Origin: Escarpia spicata
Lineage: Eukaryota; Annelida; Polychaeta; Sabellida; Siboglinidae
Assembly: GCA_963995525.1 (NCBI GenBank)
Contig: OZ023206.1
Coordinates: 5,590,041-5,654,040 of the forward strand
Direction of reading: 5' to 3'
Length of the DNA: 64,000 nucleotides
Shown here: positions 1 to 10,608 of the stretch, piece by piece
Layout of the letters: the number at the start of each line of letters is the position of its first letter
Position numbering within the stretch: the stretch's first letter is position 1
Notes under the pieces: model-generated
What the model saw: only the letters and a program-made list of their open reading frames with translations
Told to the model about the DNA's origin: nothing
Database searches by the model: none
Made by a program: the position numbers and the translations under genes

Positions 1-592
1 ACCCTCACCTGCACCTTAAGTTAAGCCTTAAGACTCACAAAAATGTATGATTACACCCCCGTGAGTTTCACAGAAACTCACTGAGGCTCACAACACACTT
101 CCAATTATACACCTACCAACCCCACCTCCTTCACTGCAACAGCAAGACGTCTCTGGATGCAGTTTTTTGTGTGCGACAAATAGTGGCGCCACATCACGGG
201 GCTTGGTTAATCAAGGCTAGAAGAAAATGCTGTAGTTCCAACATATGACATTACTGCTACTAGCAGTCCACGGACAGCCGTCTCAGATCTGCTGAACTGG
301 GATGAAACGTACTTAAGAAAGTTCATTCCAACACGATACAGACGCCTACAAACAATCATAGTTGTTGATGAGACGGTAGCTGTTTGAGTGTCAACACAGT
401 GTGCTTGCGAGATCAATCAGAACAGCCTCAAGTAATCGTTTAGTTAGTTAATGGGTAGATGTAAACACCATCCCAATGAAAAACCACTGCACGTAATATT
501 TTATGATACCTTTACAGACTTATGTTACGTATAAACATCGAATCAAACAGACATGCAAATAATATAGTAATTGTTGTAGATGTAGGCACTCC
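1..592. other. No gene recognised
   Basis: AT-rich sequence with short open frames on both strands (the longest is about 69 codons, minus strand, 207-416). None carries a motif I recognise. It may be the upstream part of the decayed gene fragment that starts near 593, but I cannot show this. Confidence 0.5.
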
Positions 593-830
593 ATGCATAA
601 TCTTTCCGCATCATCTTTGTCAAACACGTCCGTAGATGAAAACAAGGCTGGCCTGGCTCACTGTCTCATCCATTACATGATGGAGCACAGTAAGCACCTG
701 CCCGATGGATGTGAACTCGTCGTGGGTGGGGGATTTCACGACAACAAATGCGTAAAATCAACTGTTAGAGATGTTTTGCATTTAAATAAGGAAGCAGACA
801 CGCGCATCATAGTACATGCACGAGACAGTG
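593..830 (+). pseudogene. Fragment of an uncharacterised invertebrate family with an EADTR motif
   Basis: The frame from 593 reads a pattern LPDGCELVVGGGF, then about 35 residues later KEADTRIIVHARDS. I recognise this order (GxELVxGGGF, then EEADTR[IL]xxHAxDA, then VVVxxxDTDVxVLLL) from a large family of uncharacterised proteins repeated in mollusc, cnidarian and echinoderm genomes. Its biochemical role is unknown to me. The third expected block, resembling DTDVxVLLL, does follow, but in the next reading frame (TVVVYIDTRVFLVLLLF, about 858-905). The copy is therefore frame-broken near 818-830. Directly downstream the sequence becomes the 99-bp satellite. The 593 ATG is only the first Met of the open stretch, not a demonstrated start. 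Family assignment is from memory. Confidence 0.5.
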
Positions 831-2500
831 ACAAGCCCGTTCAACAGGACAGTGGTCGTGTACATAGACACACGTGTCTTCCTCGTGTTGCTTCTCTTTA
901 TGGCCTCATATTACATGCATGTGGCAGTGACAAGCACGTTCAAAAGGACAGTGGTCATGTACATAGACACACGTGTCTTCCTCGTGTTGCTTCTCTTTAT
1001 GACCTCATATTACATGCATGTGACAGTGACAAGCACGTTCAAGATGACAGTTGTCGTATACATAGACACAAGTGTCTTCCTCGTGTTGCTTCTCTTTATG
1101 GCCTCATACTACATGCATATGACAGTGACAAGCACGTTCAAGAGGACAGTGGTCGTGTACACAGACACACGTGTCTCCCTCGTGTTGCTTCTCTTTATCG
1201 CCTCATATTACATGCATGTGACAGTGACAAGCACGTTCAAGAGGACAGTGAACGTGTACACAGACACACGTATCTCCCTCGTGTTGCTTCTCTTTATGGC
1301 CTCATATTACATGCATGTGACATTGACAAGCACGTTCAAAATTACAGTGGTCGTGTACACAGACACACGTGTCTTCTTCGTGTTGCTTCTCTTTATGGCC
1401 TCATATTATATGCATGTGACAGTGACGAAGCACGTTCAAGAGGACAGTGGTCGAGTACACAGACACACGTGTCTTCCTCGTGTGCTTCTCTTTATGGCCT
1501 CATATTACATGCATGTGACAGTGACAAGCACGTTCAATAGGACAGTGGTCGTGTACACAGGCACACGTGTCTTCCTCGTGTTGCTTCTCTTTATGGCCTC
1601 ATATTACATGCATGTGACAGTGACAAGCACGTTCAACAGGACAGTGGTCGTGTACGTAGACACACGTGTCTTCCTCATGTTGCTTCTCTTTATGGCCTCA
1701 TATTACATGCATGTGACAGTGACGAGCACGTTCAACAGGACAGTGGTCGTGTACGTAGACACACGTGTCTTCCTCGTGCTGCTTCTCTTTATGGCCTCAT
1801 ATTACATGCATTTGACAGTGACAAGCACGTTCAACAGGACAGTGGTCGTGTACATAGACACACGTGTCTTCCTCGTGTTGCTTCTCTTTATGGCCTCATA
1901 TTACATGCATGTGGCAGTGACAAGCACGTTCAAGAGGACAGTGGTCGTGTACATAGACACACGTGTCTTCCTCGTGTTGCTTCTCTTTATGGCCTCATAT
2001 TACATGCATGTGGCAGTGACAAGCACGTTCAAGAGGACAGTGGTCGTGTACATAGACACACGTGTCTTCCTCGTGTTGCTTCTCTTTATGGCCTCATATT
2101 ACATGCATGTGACAGTGACAAGCACGTTCAAGAGGACAGTGGTCGTGTACACAGACACACGTGTCTCCCTCGTGTTGCTTCTGTTTGTGGTCTCATATTA
2201 CATGCATATGGCAGTGACAAGCACGTTCAACAGGACAGTGGACGTGTACACAGACAATCGTATCTTCCTCGTGTTGCTTCTCTTTATGGCCTCATATTAC
2301 ATGCATGTGACAGTGACAAGCACGTTCATGAGGGCAGTGGTCGCGTACACAGACACACGTGTCTTCCTCATGTTGCTTCTCTTTATGGCCTCATATTACA
2401 TGCATGTGACAGTGACAAGCACGTTCAAGAGGACAGTGGTCGTGTACACAGACACACGGGTCTTCCTCATGTTGCTTCTCTTTATGGCCTCATATTACAT
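806..2500. repeat. 99-bp tandem satellite, about 17 monomers
   Basis: Every monomer contains ttacatgcatgtgacagtg, then a cacgttcaagaggacag block, then a cttcctcgtgttgcttctc block, and the unit is 99 bp, exactly 33 codons. The monomer lacks stops in two plus-strand frames, so long periodic ORFs arise automatically (315 codons from 593, 582 codons from 816). The 816 frame gives a 33-residue repeat with a hydrophobic core VFLVLLLFMASYYM. The TVVVY..DTRVFLVLLLF part matches the third conserved block of the gene fragment immediately upstream, so the satellite looks like an amplified slice of that gene. One monomer near 1428-1480 has a 1-nt gain and a 1-nt loss that cancel. The array is cut at 2500 by a MITE and resumes at 3318. 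Confidence 0.9.
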
Positions 2501-2675
2501 CAGGGGCGTAGGCAGGATTTTGTATTGGAGCGGGCCATCTGGCATTCAAGCAAGCAATGAGTAGCGGTATATGACACACGCACGCACGCACGCACGCATG
2601 CACGCACACACACACACGTATGTATGTATATAATTATTATATGTGTGTGTTTGTGTGTTTGTGTGTTTGTGTGTG

Positions 2676-2710
<35 letters not shown>

Positions 2711-3317
2711 TTGCGTGTGTGTGATGAGTCGCTGGCGTTCAACCAATGTTTCACAAAAAATCCGTACCGCTTTGGCGGCGTCGAGTGAGCTTCACAAAAA
2801 TGTCCCTGTCATGTGTAACGTTGTCGCTTATTAAAATTAATTAATTCCCAATACGAAGTTCTGACTACTCAGTGGAAAATCGACTACATAAATTGCTTTG
2901 GCCGTTTTGGCAGGTTGCAACTTGATCTTAGTCTAGTAACTAATCATCTTGCCGGGCAACTATCATTTTGCATCCTTGTGTTGATATATTAATAGGCATT
3001 AGCCATCAAACACATTGTGAATGATGACATAGTCGTTGCCCTGTAACCTCTTGGACTGCAACCTGCTGGATGCTTATCGCCTACGGCAGAAGTAACGGGA
3101 TTCCTCTACTTTTGGTAACTCAATTCCATTTGAATGATGACAAATGTCTTTGCCAAAGACGTGGAAGTCATACACAGGCACCCCTATAACCTCTGTACCT
3201 TGTCACTCTATAAATCAGGTAACCAGTTATATGTCTTCAGTCTCCTATACCCTCCTAATTTTCCGGGATTGGGGGGGGGGGCATGGCCCCCTTGGCCCCC
3301 CTCTGGCTACACCACTG
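2501..3317. mobile_element. Non-autonomous hAT-type element inserted in the satellite
   Basis: The left end reads CAGGGGCGTAGGCAG and the reverse complement of the right end reads CAGTGGTGTAGCCAG (12 of 15 identical). The element is flanked by 8-bp duplications tattacat (2493-2500) and tactacat (3318-3325), both part of the satellite monomer, with one mismatch. An 8-bp duplication and CAG ends are the hAT signature. No transposase is visible in its 817 bp. It holds a GT/GC microsatellite near its left end and a G tract near 3270. Confidence 0.8.
2574..2725. repeat. Self-complementary CA/GC microsatellite
   Basis: An (acgc)n plus (ac)n run at 2577-2625 is followed, after about 25 bp of AT-rich sequence, by a (gt)n plus (gtgc)n run at 2641-2722. 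The two arms are complementary and could form a long hairpin or Z-DNA. It lies inside the MITE. Confidence 0.85.
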
Positions 3318-3611
3318 TACTACATGCATGTGACAGTGACAAGCACGTTCAAGAGGACAGTGGTCGTGTATATAGACACACGCGTCTTCCTTATGTTGTT
3401 TCTCTTTATGGCCTCATATTACATGCATGTGACAGTGACTAGCACGTTCAAGAGGACAGTGGTCGTGTTCATAGACACACGCCTCTTCCTCATGTTGCTT
3501 CTCTTTATGGCTGGATTCAGTAAAACCAACTATTGGGTTGTACTTGGTAATGTTGTAAGAGATGGCACTACTTTGAACACACAGAAGTGCTCATCTGCAG
3601 GTGGTGTGGTG

Positions 3612-3654
<43 letters not shown>

Positions 3655-3900
3655 TTTGGAGGTGAACAAATATTGTGAACGCATTGTGCTAAACCATTAA
3701 TGTAAGTAAAAAACAATCTGGAGTTTCAGCGCCATTCCGCTCCGCATAGACGTGCCTTCCTCGTGTTGCTTCTCTTTTTGACTTCATATTACATGCATGT
3801 GACAGTGACAAGCACGTTCAAGAGGACAGTGGTCGTGTACATAGACACACGTTTCTTCCTCATGTTGCTTCTCTTTATGGCCTCATATTACATGCATGAG
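3318..3900. repeat. Satellite remnants within a short higher-order duplication
   Basis: About two 99-bp monomers lie at 3318-3512 and about 1.5 more at 3750-3898. Each group is followed by a ggc(t/c)ggattcag junction, a (TA)n tract (3616-3650; 3927-3944) and a near-identical ~98-bp module (tcagtttggaggtgaac... to ...ccattccgctccgc; 3652-3750 and 3942-4038). The block [satellite + TA tract + module] has thus been duplicated as a unit. Confidence 0.8.
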
Positions 3901-4038
3901 ATGCATGGCCGGATTCAGTGGTGTTATATATATATATATATATCAGTTTGGAGGTGAACACATATTGTGAACGCATTATGCTAAACCATTAATGTAAGTA
4001 AAAAACAATCTGGAGCTTCAGCGCCATTCCGCTCCGCT

Positions 4039-6010
4039 GGGTCTCGACAGCGGAAGACGAGGGGGGGGGTAGTTCTTGAAAATTATTATTCTGCATCGCG
4101 CCGCGGTAATTTAACCTTCTCCGCTGCCTCGGCTCTCGGCTGACATCGAAGACGAGGGGTGGCGGTGGGAATATTTCTCGCGGGCCGCAGCGACGTTCAA
4201 CATTTTTGAAGCTCATCAAAAACCTCCAGTTGCATCTCATTGACAATCGCCACGAGAAAAAAAACATCTTATGGATTCCAGAATACTTCGATTTGCCCAT
4301 TGACGCTCGCCAAAAACCCACATGCACGCTCAGATTTATTCGGGGGGGGGAGGCAGAACCATAATATGTCTGCCCTCAGCGAAATTCCAGGGGCAGTTAC
4401 CCCTTTGAACCCTGTTCCCACGCATATGACTCACCATAGAAACGAGCGCAGTGGCTCGCAGCAGCATCTTAATTGTATATTAGAGTGTGCACGTGTCTTT
4501 TACGACCAGCACGTGACTCCAAACTTGTCAATGTGACGATGTTAAAGAAAACGATAGGGCCGAACTATTGTCCAGTGGCAGACCAACGGATGTGGAATAT
4601 TTTATTAACTATGTGCGATCAACAGTAACATTGAAGGCATTCCGGCAAACATCTAACTCACCTATTTTGCTTCTAATATGGGTTCGGGCAAGTATTTTGT
4701 TATAAAAAGCCATTTTTGACCTAATACCAGTTTTTAATTAATATCTTGAATCTCATAATATTATACCTGTCCAAGGACAACAACATATACATTTAGTACG
4801 CAAAATTAAGATTGATATGAATGATAGTTTTAGACATATCATATTTTCAAAATGAGGTTTTAGCAGTTTAGCACCTGGCAGGAGACAAACACAAACTTTA
4901 AAAATACAACTCAGGCAAATAAATATACGAACACTTGGAAGATACATTTTATATGTAGGCATTAAAACCAGTTTCATTGAGCTGTATTGTGTTGTTTGGT
5001 TTTTATCTGACTTTTTGTGACTGGATTTCCTTTCCCTGATCACCTTGAGTCAGGGAAAATCTGTAGTCGCATATTTAACACAGTCACTGTTTCTTTGTAC
5101 TTTTGTAAATTTGGATATTCGTTTTAAAATATATTAATGTACATTTCAAAATGATTTGGTCGTATAACAAAAGGAACAACTAAATGTCGTCGATCTCGGC
5201 CCGCCGTGCATTCTACCATCGACATTACTTTATTATATGATATTATATTTGCTTTAATTTGACATATAACGTAAATATGTACATTATTTCCAAAGTAGAG
5301 TAAAAAATATATATTATTTAGTAAATACGATTTCCCATGCGTATCCATAGATCGTATGTGCAATTTGAAAGTCGGTCTAAATAGCAACGACATGCCAACA
5401 TAATTATTATCGCCGGTCGGACATGGGCATAGCAGCACCGTTTGCCGACATTCCTGTTATTGACTAAATATTTCGTGATTCCCTAATCGTTTTTAACGTA
5501 ACACATACATGTTACAGTATACATAAAACATATTCGATCATGTAAAGTGAGATAACAAACAGCGAAAATAGCACAAAGAATGTTTAGCAAAATATCAGTT
5601 AACGACGGGCATCGCGTGCCTCTCACACCAAAGATCGACTTGTACTATAGCGCCCATTGCTAATGGTGTGTGGATCAGTCTATTTTATCGCGATGGGAGA
5701 TCCACTTTTAACAGTAAACAAATACTCAAATTATTCGCTACACGTTATCAATACAATATTATTTGTTGTGTAGATCATATTTGTTTGCAATTAGGAACCA
5801 CAATATGCCGTAATATCTTGCATACGCATCGACAAAAATATTAGAAACATAACTAACGGCACGAGTAGCTAAGCGTCGGTACTCGGGTAAAATTCACAAA
5901 TCTTTTACCTTTCAAGTGTCGGCGCGGCAACAAATTTAATGTAGCTAGCCGCTCACCGCCCGATTGTCTACGCTGCGACGCATCTCGACGGTCGTAGCCA
6001 AATCGCGTAT
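4039..6010. other. No gene recognised; two G tracts
   Basis: Short degenerate frames only. Homopurine G runs occur at about 4060 and 4342 next to repeated 'gaagacgagggg' motifs (4044 and 4151), which look like transposon-end debris. From about 4560 to 5850 the sequence is AT-rich with no coding signal. The 5870-6000 stretch is more GC-rich and lies against the SINE tail. Confidence 0.5.
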
Positions 6011-6011
6011 G

Positions 6012-6370
6012 ATCGTAAAGGTAGGTAAAGGTAAGTTCTTATACAGCGCAGTATCCAGTCCTCAGGACTGCTCAAAGCGCTTTACACTTTACTCCCTGGC
6101 AGACCAATCGAACACCGTCTCGACTTCTCTGGGAAGAATTCAGCCACGCTGCAATTAATGCGCGAAGACTATTCGTACACAAATATCCACCACTGTCTAT
6201 CGTCAAATATCCACCACTGTCTATTCATACAGCTGGGTGAACTGAAGCAATGTAGAGTAAACGAACTTGCCCAAGGTTCGACACCGCCGCACTGGATTCG
6301 AACCCACGTTCTCTCAGTTGAGAGTCCGGAGCTCTTAACGCTGCGCGACTGCGCTCTACATAAGCTTGTG
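6012..6370 (-). mobile_element. tRNA-derived SINE (copy 1)
   Basis: On the minus strand the head reads like a tRNA: an A-box-like GCGCAGCGTTAAGAGC (about 6351-6331) and a B-box GGTTCGAATCC (about 6305). After a body of about 250 bp the 3' tail reads GTGTAAAGCGCTTTGAGCAG... ACTGCGCTGTATAAGAACTTACC. Such 'AAAGCGCTTTGAG...GCGCTATATAA' tails are typical of L2-type LINEs and the SINEs that use their reverse transcriptase. A 20-bp piece around 'aaatatccaccactgtctat' is tandemly duplicated in this copy (6181-6225). A second full-length copy lies at 11385-11720 on the plus strand. Confidence 0.8.
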
Positions 6371-7017
6371 ACTGGCCTACGACTGACCGCCGCACACCGC
6401 TACGATTGTTCAAAACTGGATATTATAAACCTAGCGTTATTCTTATATTCACCATAAATGTTACTATTATTGGACACACCAACTTTTCTAGATTCTAGAA
6501 CATTTCACTGCTACTGCGTACAAACGTAACTTCCCGGTTAGCTGTGACGCAGCGAAGGGCAAATTGCCGTTAGAAACTATTATATGTGTTTGTTATGGTA
6601 ATTACCAACAAAACAAGTCGAAAATGTAGGCGTACATTTGTCTTGGTAAATTAGACATAGTACAAATTAAAACAAATACATCGCAATTACAATTGCAATT
6701 TTTAAGTTGATAACGAAGATTATGATTACCATATGTGTTCTTTGTAAATAAATGTTGCTCGAACAACTTTATTATTTGCAATATTTGTAGAAGACGACTG
6801 TTCATTGCAATAAAATTGTGTACAAACGAAGTAATACCATTGAGAGTGGTGTGCATCGAGTTTTAACCAACTTTGAAGGCGTGATGCAAAGCCTGTTACA
6901 GAGTAGATTGTACACGACGGTCTATATAGCGTGCATGAGAGGAATGAAAACGGAAAATTGTACAGTTTCCGAGAATCACATCGAAGAAGTTAATTATGCC
7001 TTCGACCGGTATTGGAA
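6371..7017. other. No gene recognised
   Basis: AT-rich spacer between the SINE and the pogo element. Open frames of about 80 codons on both strands show no family features. Confidence 0.5.
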
Positions 7018-7730
7018 CAGTCGGGGTGTCCTATGTTGGACCACTGGTCCAATATAAGACACCCGTGGTCCACTATACGTACCATCCCAACATACATGAT
7101 ATATGAAAATGTGTCATATTGAAGTTTCTGCATGTGTATATTAGACTCCTACTTATGGCTCGGGGCCTTGTTGAGTAAGAGGGGAGGCCTACATTTTTAA
7201 ACACGGGGTATATTATTTTCTGAAATATTCACTTTGTTGGACAGTTTTGCTGGAATATGCGGGAAACTAAAAAAACTAATATTTGTTTCTTCAAAACACC
7301 TCATTATTTTATTGATAATACAATCACCACACGTTGCTTAAAGTTTGATAGACATGACTATTATTTTCACAGACAAGCAAGAATGTGACACTGCCTCTTA
7401 TTTTGTTAGCAATGGTCAATAATTGCATTACCGTGGCAAAATTATAATTTTTTTTTAGCGAAATCTCACCACATATACCAACATTTGATTGGTAAGTTGA
7501 TGTGCTTTGTAAAATGTATAGGTTTGCATAAGTGGCACAAATACTAAACCCGCAGCAAGCATCATAAGTCGATCACACTCATTTGGGCAAAAACATCCCG
7601 TATTCAACTAGCCCCTCCTGCCAGAACGACCAAAACTAAAACACGGGTTTATTTAGTTTTAGATACAGAATACCATTATTATTATATTATATCAAGGAAA
7701 TACTTGGGAATGTCGCATCTGTTTGATTGA

Positions 7731-9089
7731 TTGAGGCTACAAATTATATTTTCCAGAGGCAATTACGGAAAGTGGACACAAGAGGAACTGGATAGAGCGG
7801 TCATGTCATTCAGAAATGGAGACGCCGGCCTCAACGCAACTAGCAGGACCTATGGGATTCCGAAGGCTACCCTGAAGCGGCACCTAAACAACAAAAACAA
7901 AATCGCTAATGGTCCAAGAAAGCATTTTAGTCGCCCTTGCCCTCTGCCGCCAGAGTTTGAGAAAATGCTGGTGGAGCATGTTTAGAACTGGAGAATATGC
8001 TGATTGGTATGACCAGGAAAGATTTGATGGATATGGCATATCAGTTGGCTGAAGCGAGTGGGATCAGGCATTGCACTGAAAAACAAGCAGCTAGCAGACA
8101 TTGGTACCGTGATTTTATGAGGAGACACCCTGAACTCTCCCTCCGTCAAGCCGAGGCAACTTCTATTACGAGAGCCAAAGGGTTCAATCGTGAGAGTTTG
8201 CATGAGTTCTACAATAAACTAGAAACTTTCGTTGACACGTGCTGATTCGATGCTACAAACATCTTTAACGTGGATGAATAGGGTATAACAACTGTGCAGA
8301 AGCCTGGCCGGGTCCTTGGGAAAATAGAAAAAAACAAATCGGATCTCTTACTAGTGGTGAGAGAGGCTTTACTACAACAGTGGTGTGTACCATGAGTGCA
8401 GGGACAACTATGTTCCACCAATGATAATTTCAGGCGTAAACGCATTATAGAATCACTGGAAGCGTCAAAGTGAATAATGAATCAGGCTGGATGAACAAGG
8501 AACTCTTCGTTGTCTGGCTGAAGCACTTTGTATGTCATGTTGGCTGCACCAAAGACAAACATGTTCTGTTGATTCTTGACGGTCATTCATCACACACGCC
8601 CGGGACCATGGAGTCGTCATATTATATCTTCCTCCACACACAACGCACCGTCTCCAACCTCTTGATCAGGTTTTCTATAAACCTGTGATGACATATTACA
8701 ATGAGGAATGTGACACTTGGCTGAGGACCAAACAAACTACAGTCACCATCTCCTCAGTCTGCCGTATCTTCGGAAGGGCATACGTACGCTCTGCTTCCAT
8801 GACAACTGCTGCCAATGGTTTCAAGTGCACAAGCATTTGGCCTTGTGATCGGAACATATGGACTGATGCAGATTTCGCCGCGGCTGGAAGGTTCAAGTTG
8901 TCCTACTCGGAAACTGGTATAGTTGTTCCATCGAATTCTGCCAGAGATGGCACTATGCAGAATGACAACTCGTCAAATACAACAAACTCGTCCGCGAGCG
9001 AGCAACAGTCCAACAACCGAAGCCTGTCCACGTGCGACCGACAGTCCAATGATCCATGTCCGCCCACAAACAAGCAACAGCTGAGCTGA
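7731..9089 (+). pseudogene. pogo/Tigger-like DDE transposase, decayed
   Basis: Pieces in order: a Psq-type helix-turn-helix near 7770-7910 (WTQEELDRAVMSF...NATSRTYGIPKATLKRHL); a CENP-B-like second DNA-binding part (LMDMAYQLAEASG... RHWYRDFMRRHPELSLRQ, 8030-8150); NIFNVDE.G at 8260-8281, where the DDE element 'NVDETG' has a stop in place of Thr; VLLILDGHSSHT with the second Asp (8566-8600); and a C-terminal stretch YYNEECDTWLRT...FGRAYVRSA...TTAANGFKCTSIWPCDRNIW that matches the end of pogo-type transposases. At least three stops or frame changes break it (about 7983, 8243, 8278, 8390-8470, 8650). In the family this enzyme cuts and pastes DNA with TIRs at TA sites. The reading then runs straight into the SEQQSN linker and OTU-like domain. 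Confidence 0.8.
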
Positions 9090-9840
9090 GGTCATCCACA
9101 AGCACCAGGCAGAATAGTTTCAGGCATGTCACAACCAACCCATGCCCATCAATGAGCGATCAACAGTCTAACAAACCCAGCCTGTTCGCAAATGAGCAAC
9201 AACACTCTAATGACCCAAGCCCGTCTACAAGCGAGCAACAATCCAACAACCAAAACCTGTCCACGAGCGAGCAACAGTCCAATGATCCATGCCCATCCAA
9301 AAGCAGCAGACAGAGTGGTTTCTGGTGTGTCGCAACCAGTGCAGATGGACGTTGTTTCTTCCGAGCCGTTGTTATTTGTCAGGTTTGTCTCGGTATGCAG
9401 TATGCAGAAAGAGACAACGATGGCAATTTAAAGGACCTGCGAATGAGAATACGAGAAATGACTTCCGCTGATGCGCTACGATCCAACATGATTGCACATA
9501 TACTAGACAACTGTGGCCTTTATGAAAACATTGATGAGAGGATGGCGAACGCAGATCTACCTCAGAGACTGTGTTACGCCTGTATCGAGGACAGAATCGC
9601 ATCGATGGCGAATCCCAGTGAAATGATTGGGGATATAGAGATCGTTGCAACGGCACGCTGTCTACAACGATCAGTGCATGACTGCGTTGGAGAGTGTACT
9701 TGAATTTGGGACGGAATTTCAGGAGTGCTATTATGGTCAAATACATAAATCTGAGTGAAGATGCTGGTCATTATGAAGCATTAGTCCCAATCACGGGGCA
9801 GCTGACTGATCAACCAGAGCTGCGTTGAAAGGTCATCACT
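8970..9840 (+). pseudogene. OTU-like cysteine protease domain joined to the transposase by a repeat linker
   Basis: A linker of 12-residue repeats (consensus [SD]EQQSN[ND]xxxST) runs from about 8990 to 9300, starting in the transposase frame and continuing one frame over after about 9080. Then comes SADGRCFFRAVV (about 9340-9375), the DGxC catalytic-Cys motif of OTU proteases, and DIEIVATARCLQRSV (9637-9675) where OTU proteins have 'GxxExxAxAxxL'. After two further frame slips the sequence reads VLEFGTEFQECYYG and then VKYINLSEDAGHYEALVP (9736-9789), which supplies the catalytic His in the usual HYxxL context. OTU enzymes cleave ubiquitin-type linkages. Here the gene is broken at least three times. 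The shared linker and orientation suggest the ancestor was a single transposase-OTU protein. Confidence 0.65.
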
Positions 9841-10608
9841 CCTGCAATGCTGTCTCCCATCCCAAAACCAGCGATTTCTATGGTCAAGAGAAGAACCACC
9901 AAGTCGGAAATCATAACCTCCAGTCCCTATAAAAAACTTTAACAACAAAAGTCAAAAGGCACAAAAGTAGGCATAAATCAACAGTTGGCAAAATAAATAG
10001 AAAGACAACAGATCCAATTAAGATAAAAAAGACAAAAACGGCAGCTTTCTCCTGCCAGCCAAAACGAAAAAAGCGGTCAATGTGACAACGAGTCTTGGTA
10101 CTGTGTACCGAACAGCGAAAATAAACCATGGTAAAATGTGTACACTGTGGGATAGATAGTCAGTAAAAGATCGTATTCCTAATTTGGTGATCAGGGACCA
10201 TCAATTACTGACTGGTATCTTTTTGCCATTACTAGACACTCTACTGGCCATTATATTCCGTTGGTTTGTTCGTTTATCCGTGACAGACTCTATCATGGCA
10301 ATCACTTCGTTGGCGTATTCTTCTATTCGTGACAAAATATAACTGTTTGTTCTCAGTTCAGAATTAAATTGTGTCAAATCTATTTGGCGTTTAGTCGTCA
10401 CATGTCATTTGTATGCTCACTGGAACGCCGTAATTTTCGTGATTTATGCATTAAGCGACTATCTTCTTATAAGTCTGAAGTGGGTGCTGAACCTTGGTTT
10501 CTTTCAAAGCATCAAGACAGATGACGTCTATCAAACCAGAAGCACCTATATCGGACCACCTGGTCCAATATCAGAACCACTGTAGTCCAATATATGTCAC
10601 CCGTTACC

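Larger units (their letters stand above)
7018..10608 (+). mobile_element. Decayed pogo-type DNA transposon carrying an OTU-like domain
   Basis: The left end CAGTCGGGGTGTCCTATG (7018-) and the reverse complement of the right end (GGTAACGGGTGACATATA, ending about 10608) share CGGG(G)TG.C.TAT.TTGGAC. Just inside each end lies a near-perfect palindrome, TTGGACCACTGGTCCAA at 7036-7052 and TCGGACCACCTGGTCCAA at 10551-10568, probably transposase-binding sites. The interior encodes a broken pogo transposase followed by an OTU-like domain, both on the plus strand. About 700 bp after the OTU remnant and 700 bp before the transposase show no coding signal. I could not fix the TA target duplication. Confidence 0.65.

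Noticed and set aside
593..1540. 315-codon protein starting at 593
   Set aside because: Real similarity ends about residue 78; the rest is the satellite in a frame that stops only because one monomer has TAG instead of CAG.
2643..2834. Val/Cys-rich small protein
   Set aside because: Translation of a GT/GC microsatellite.
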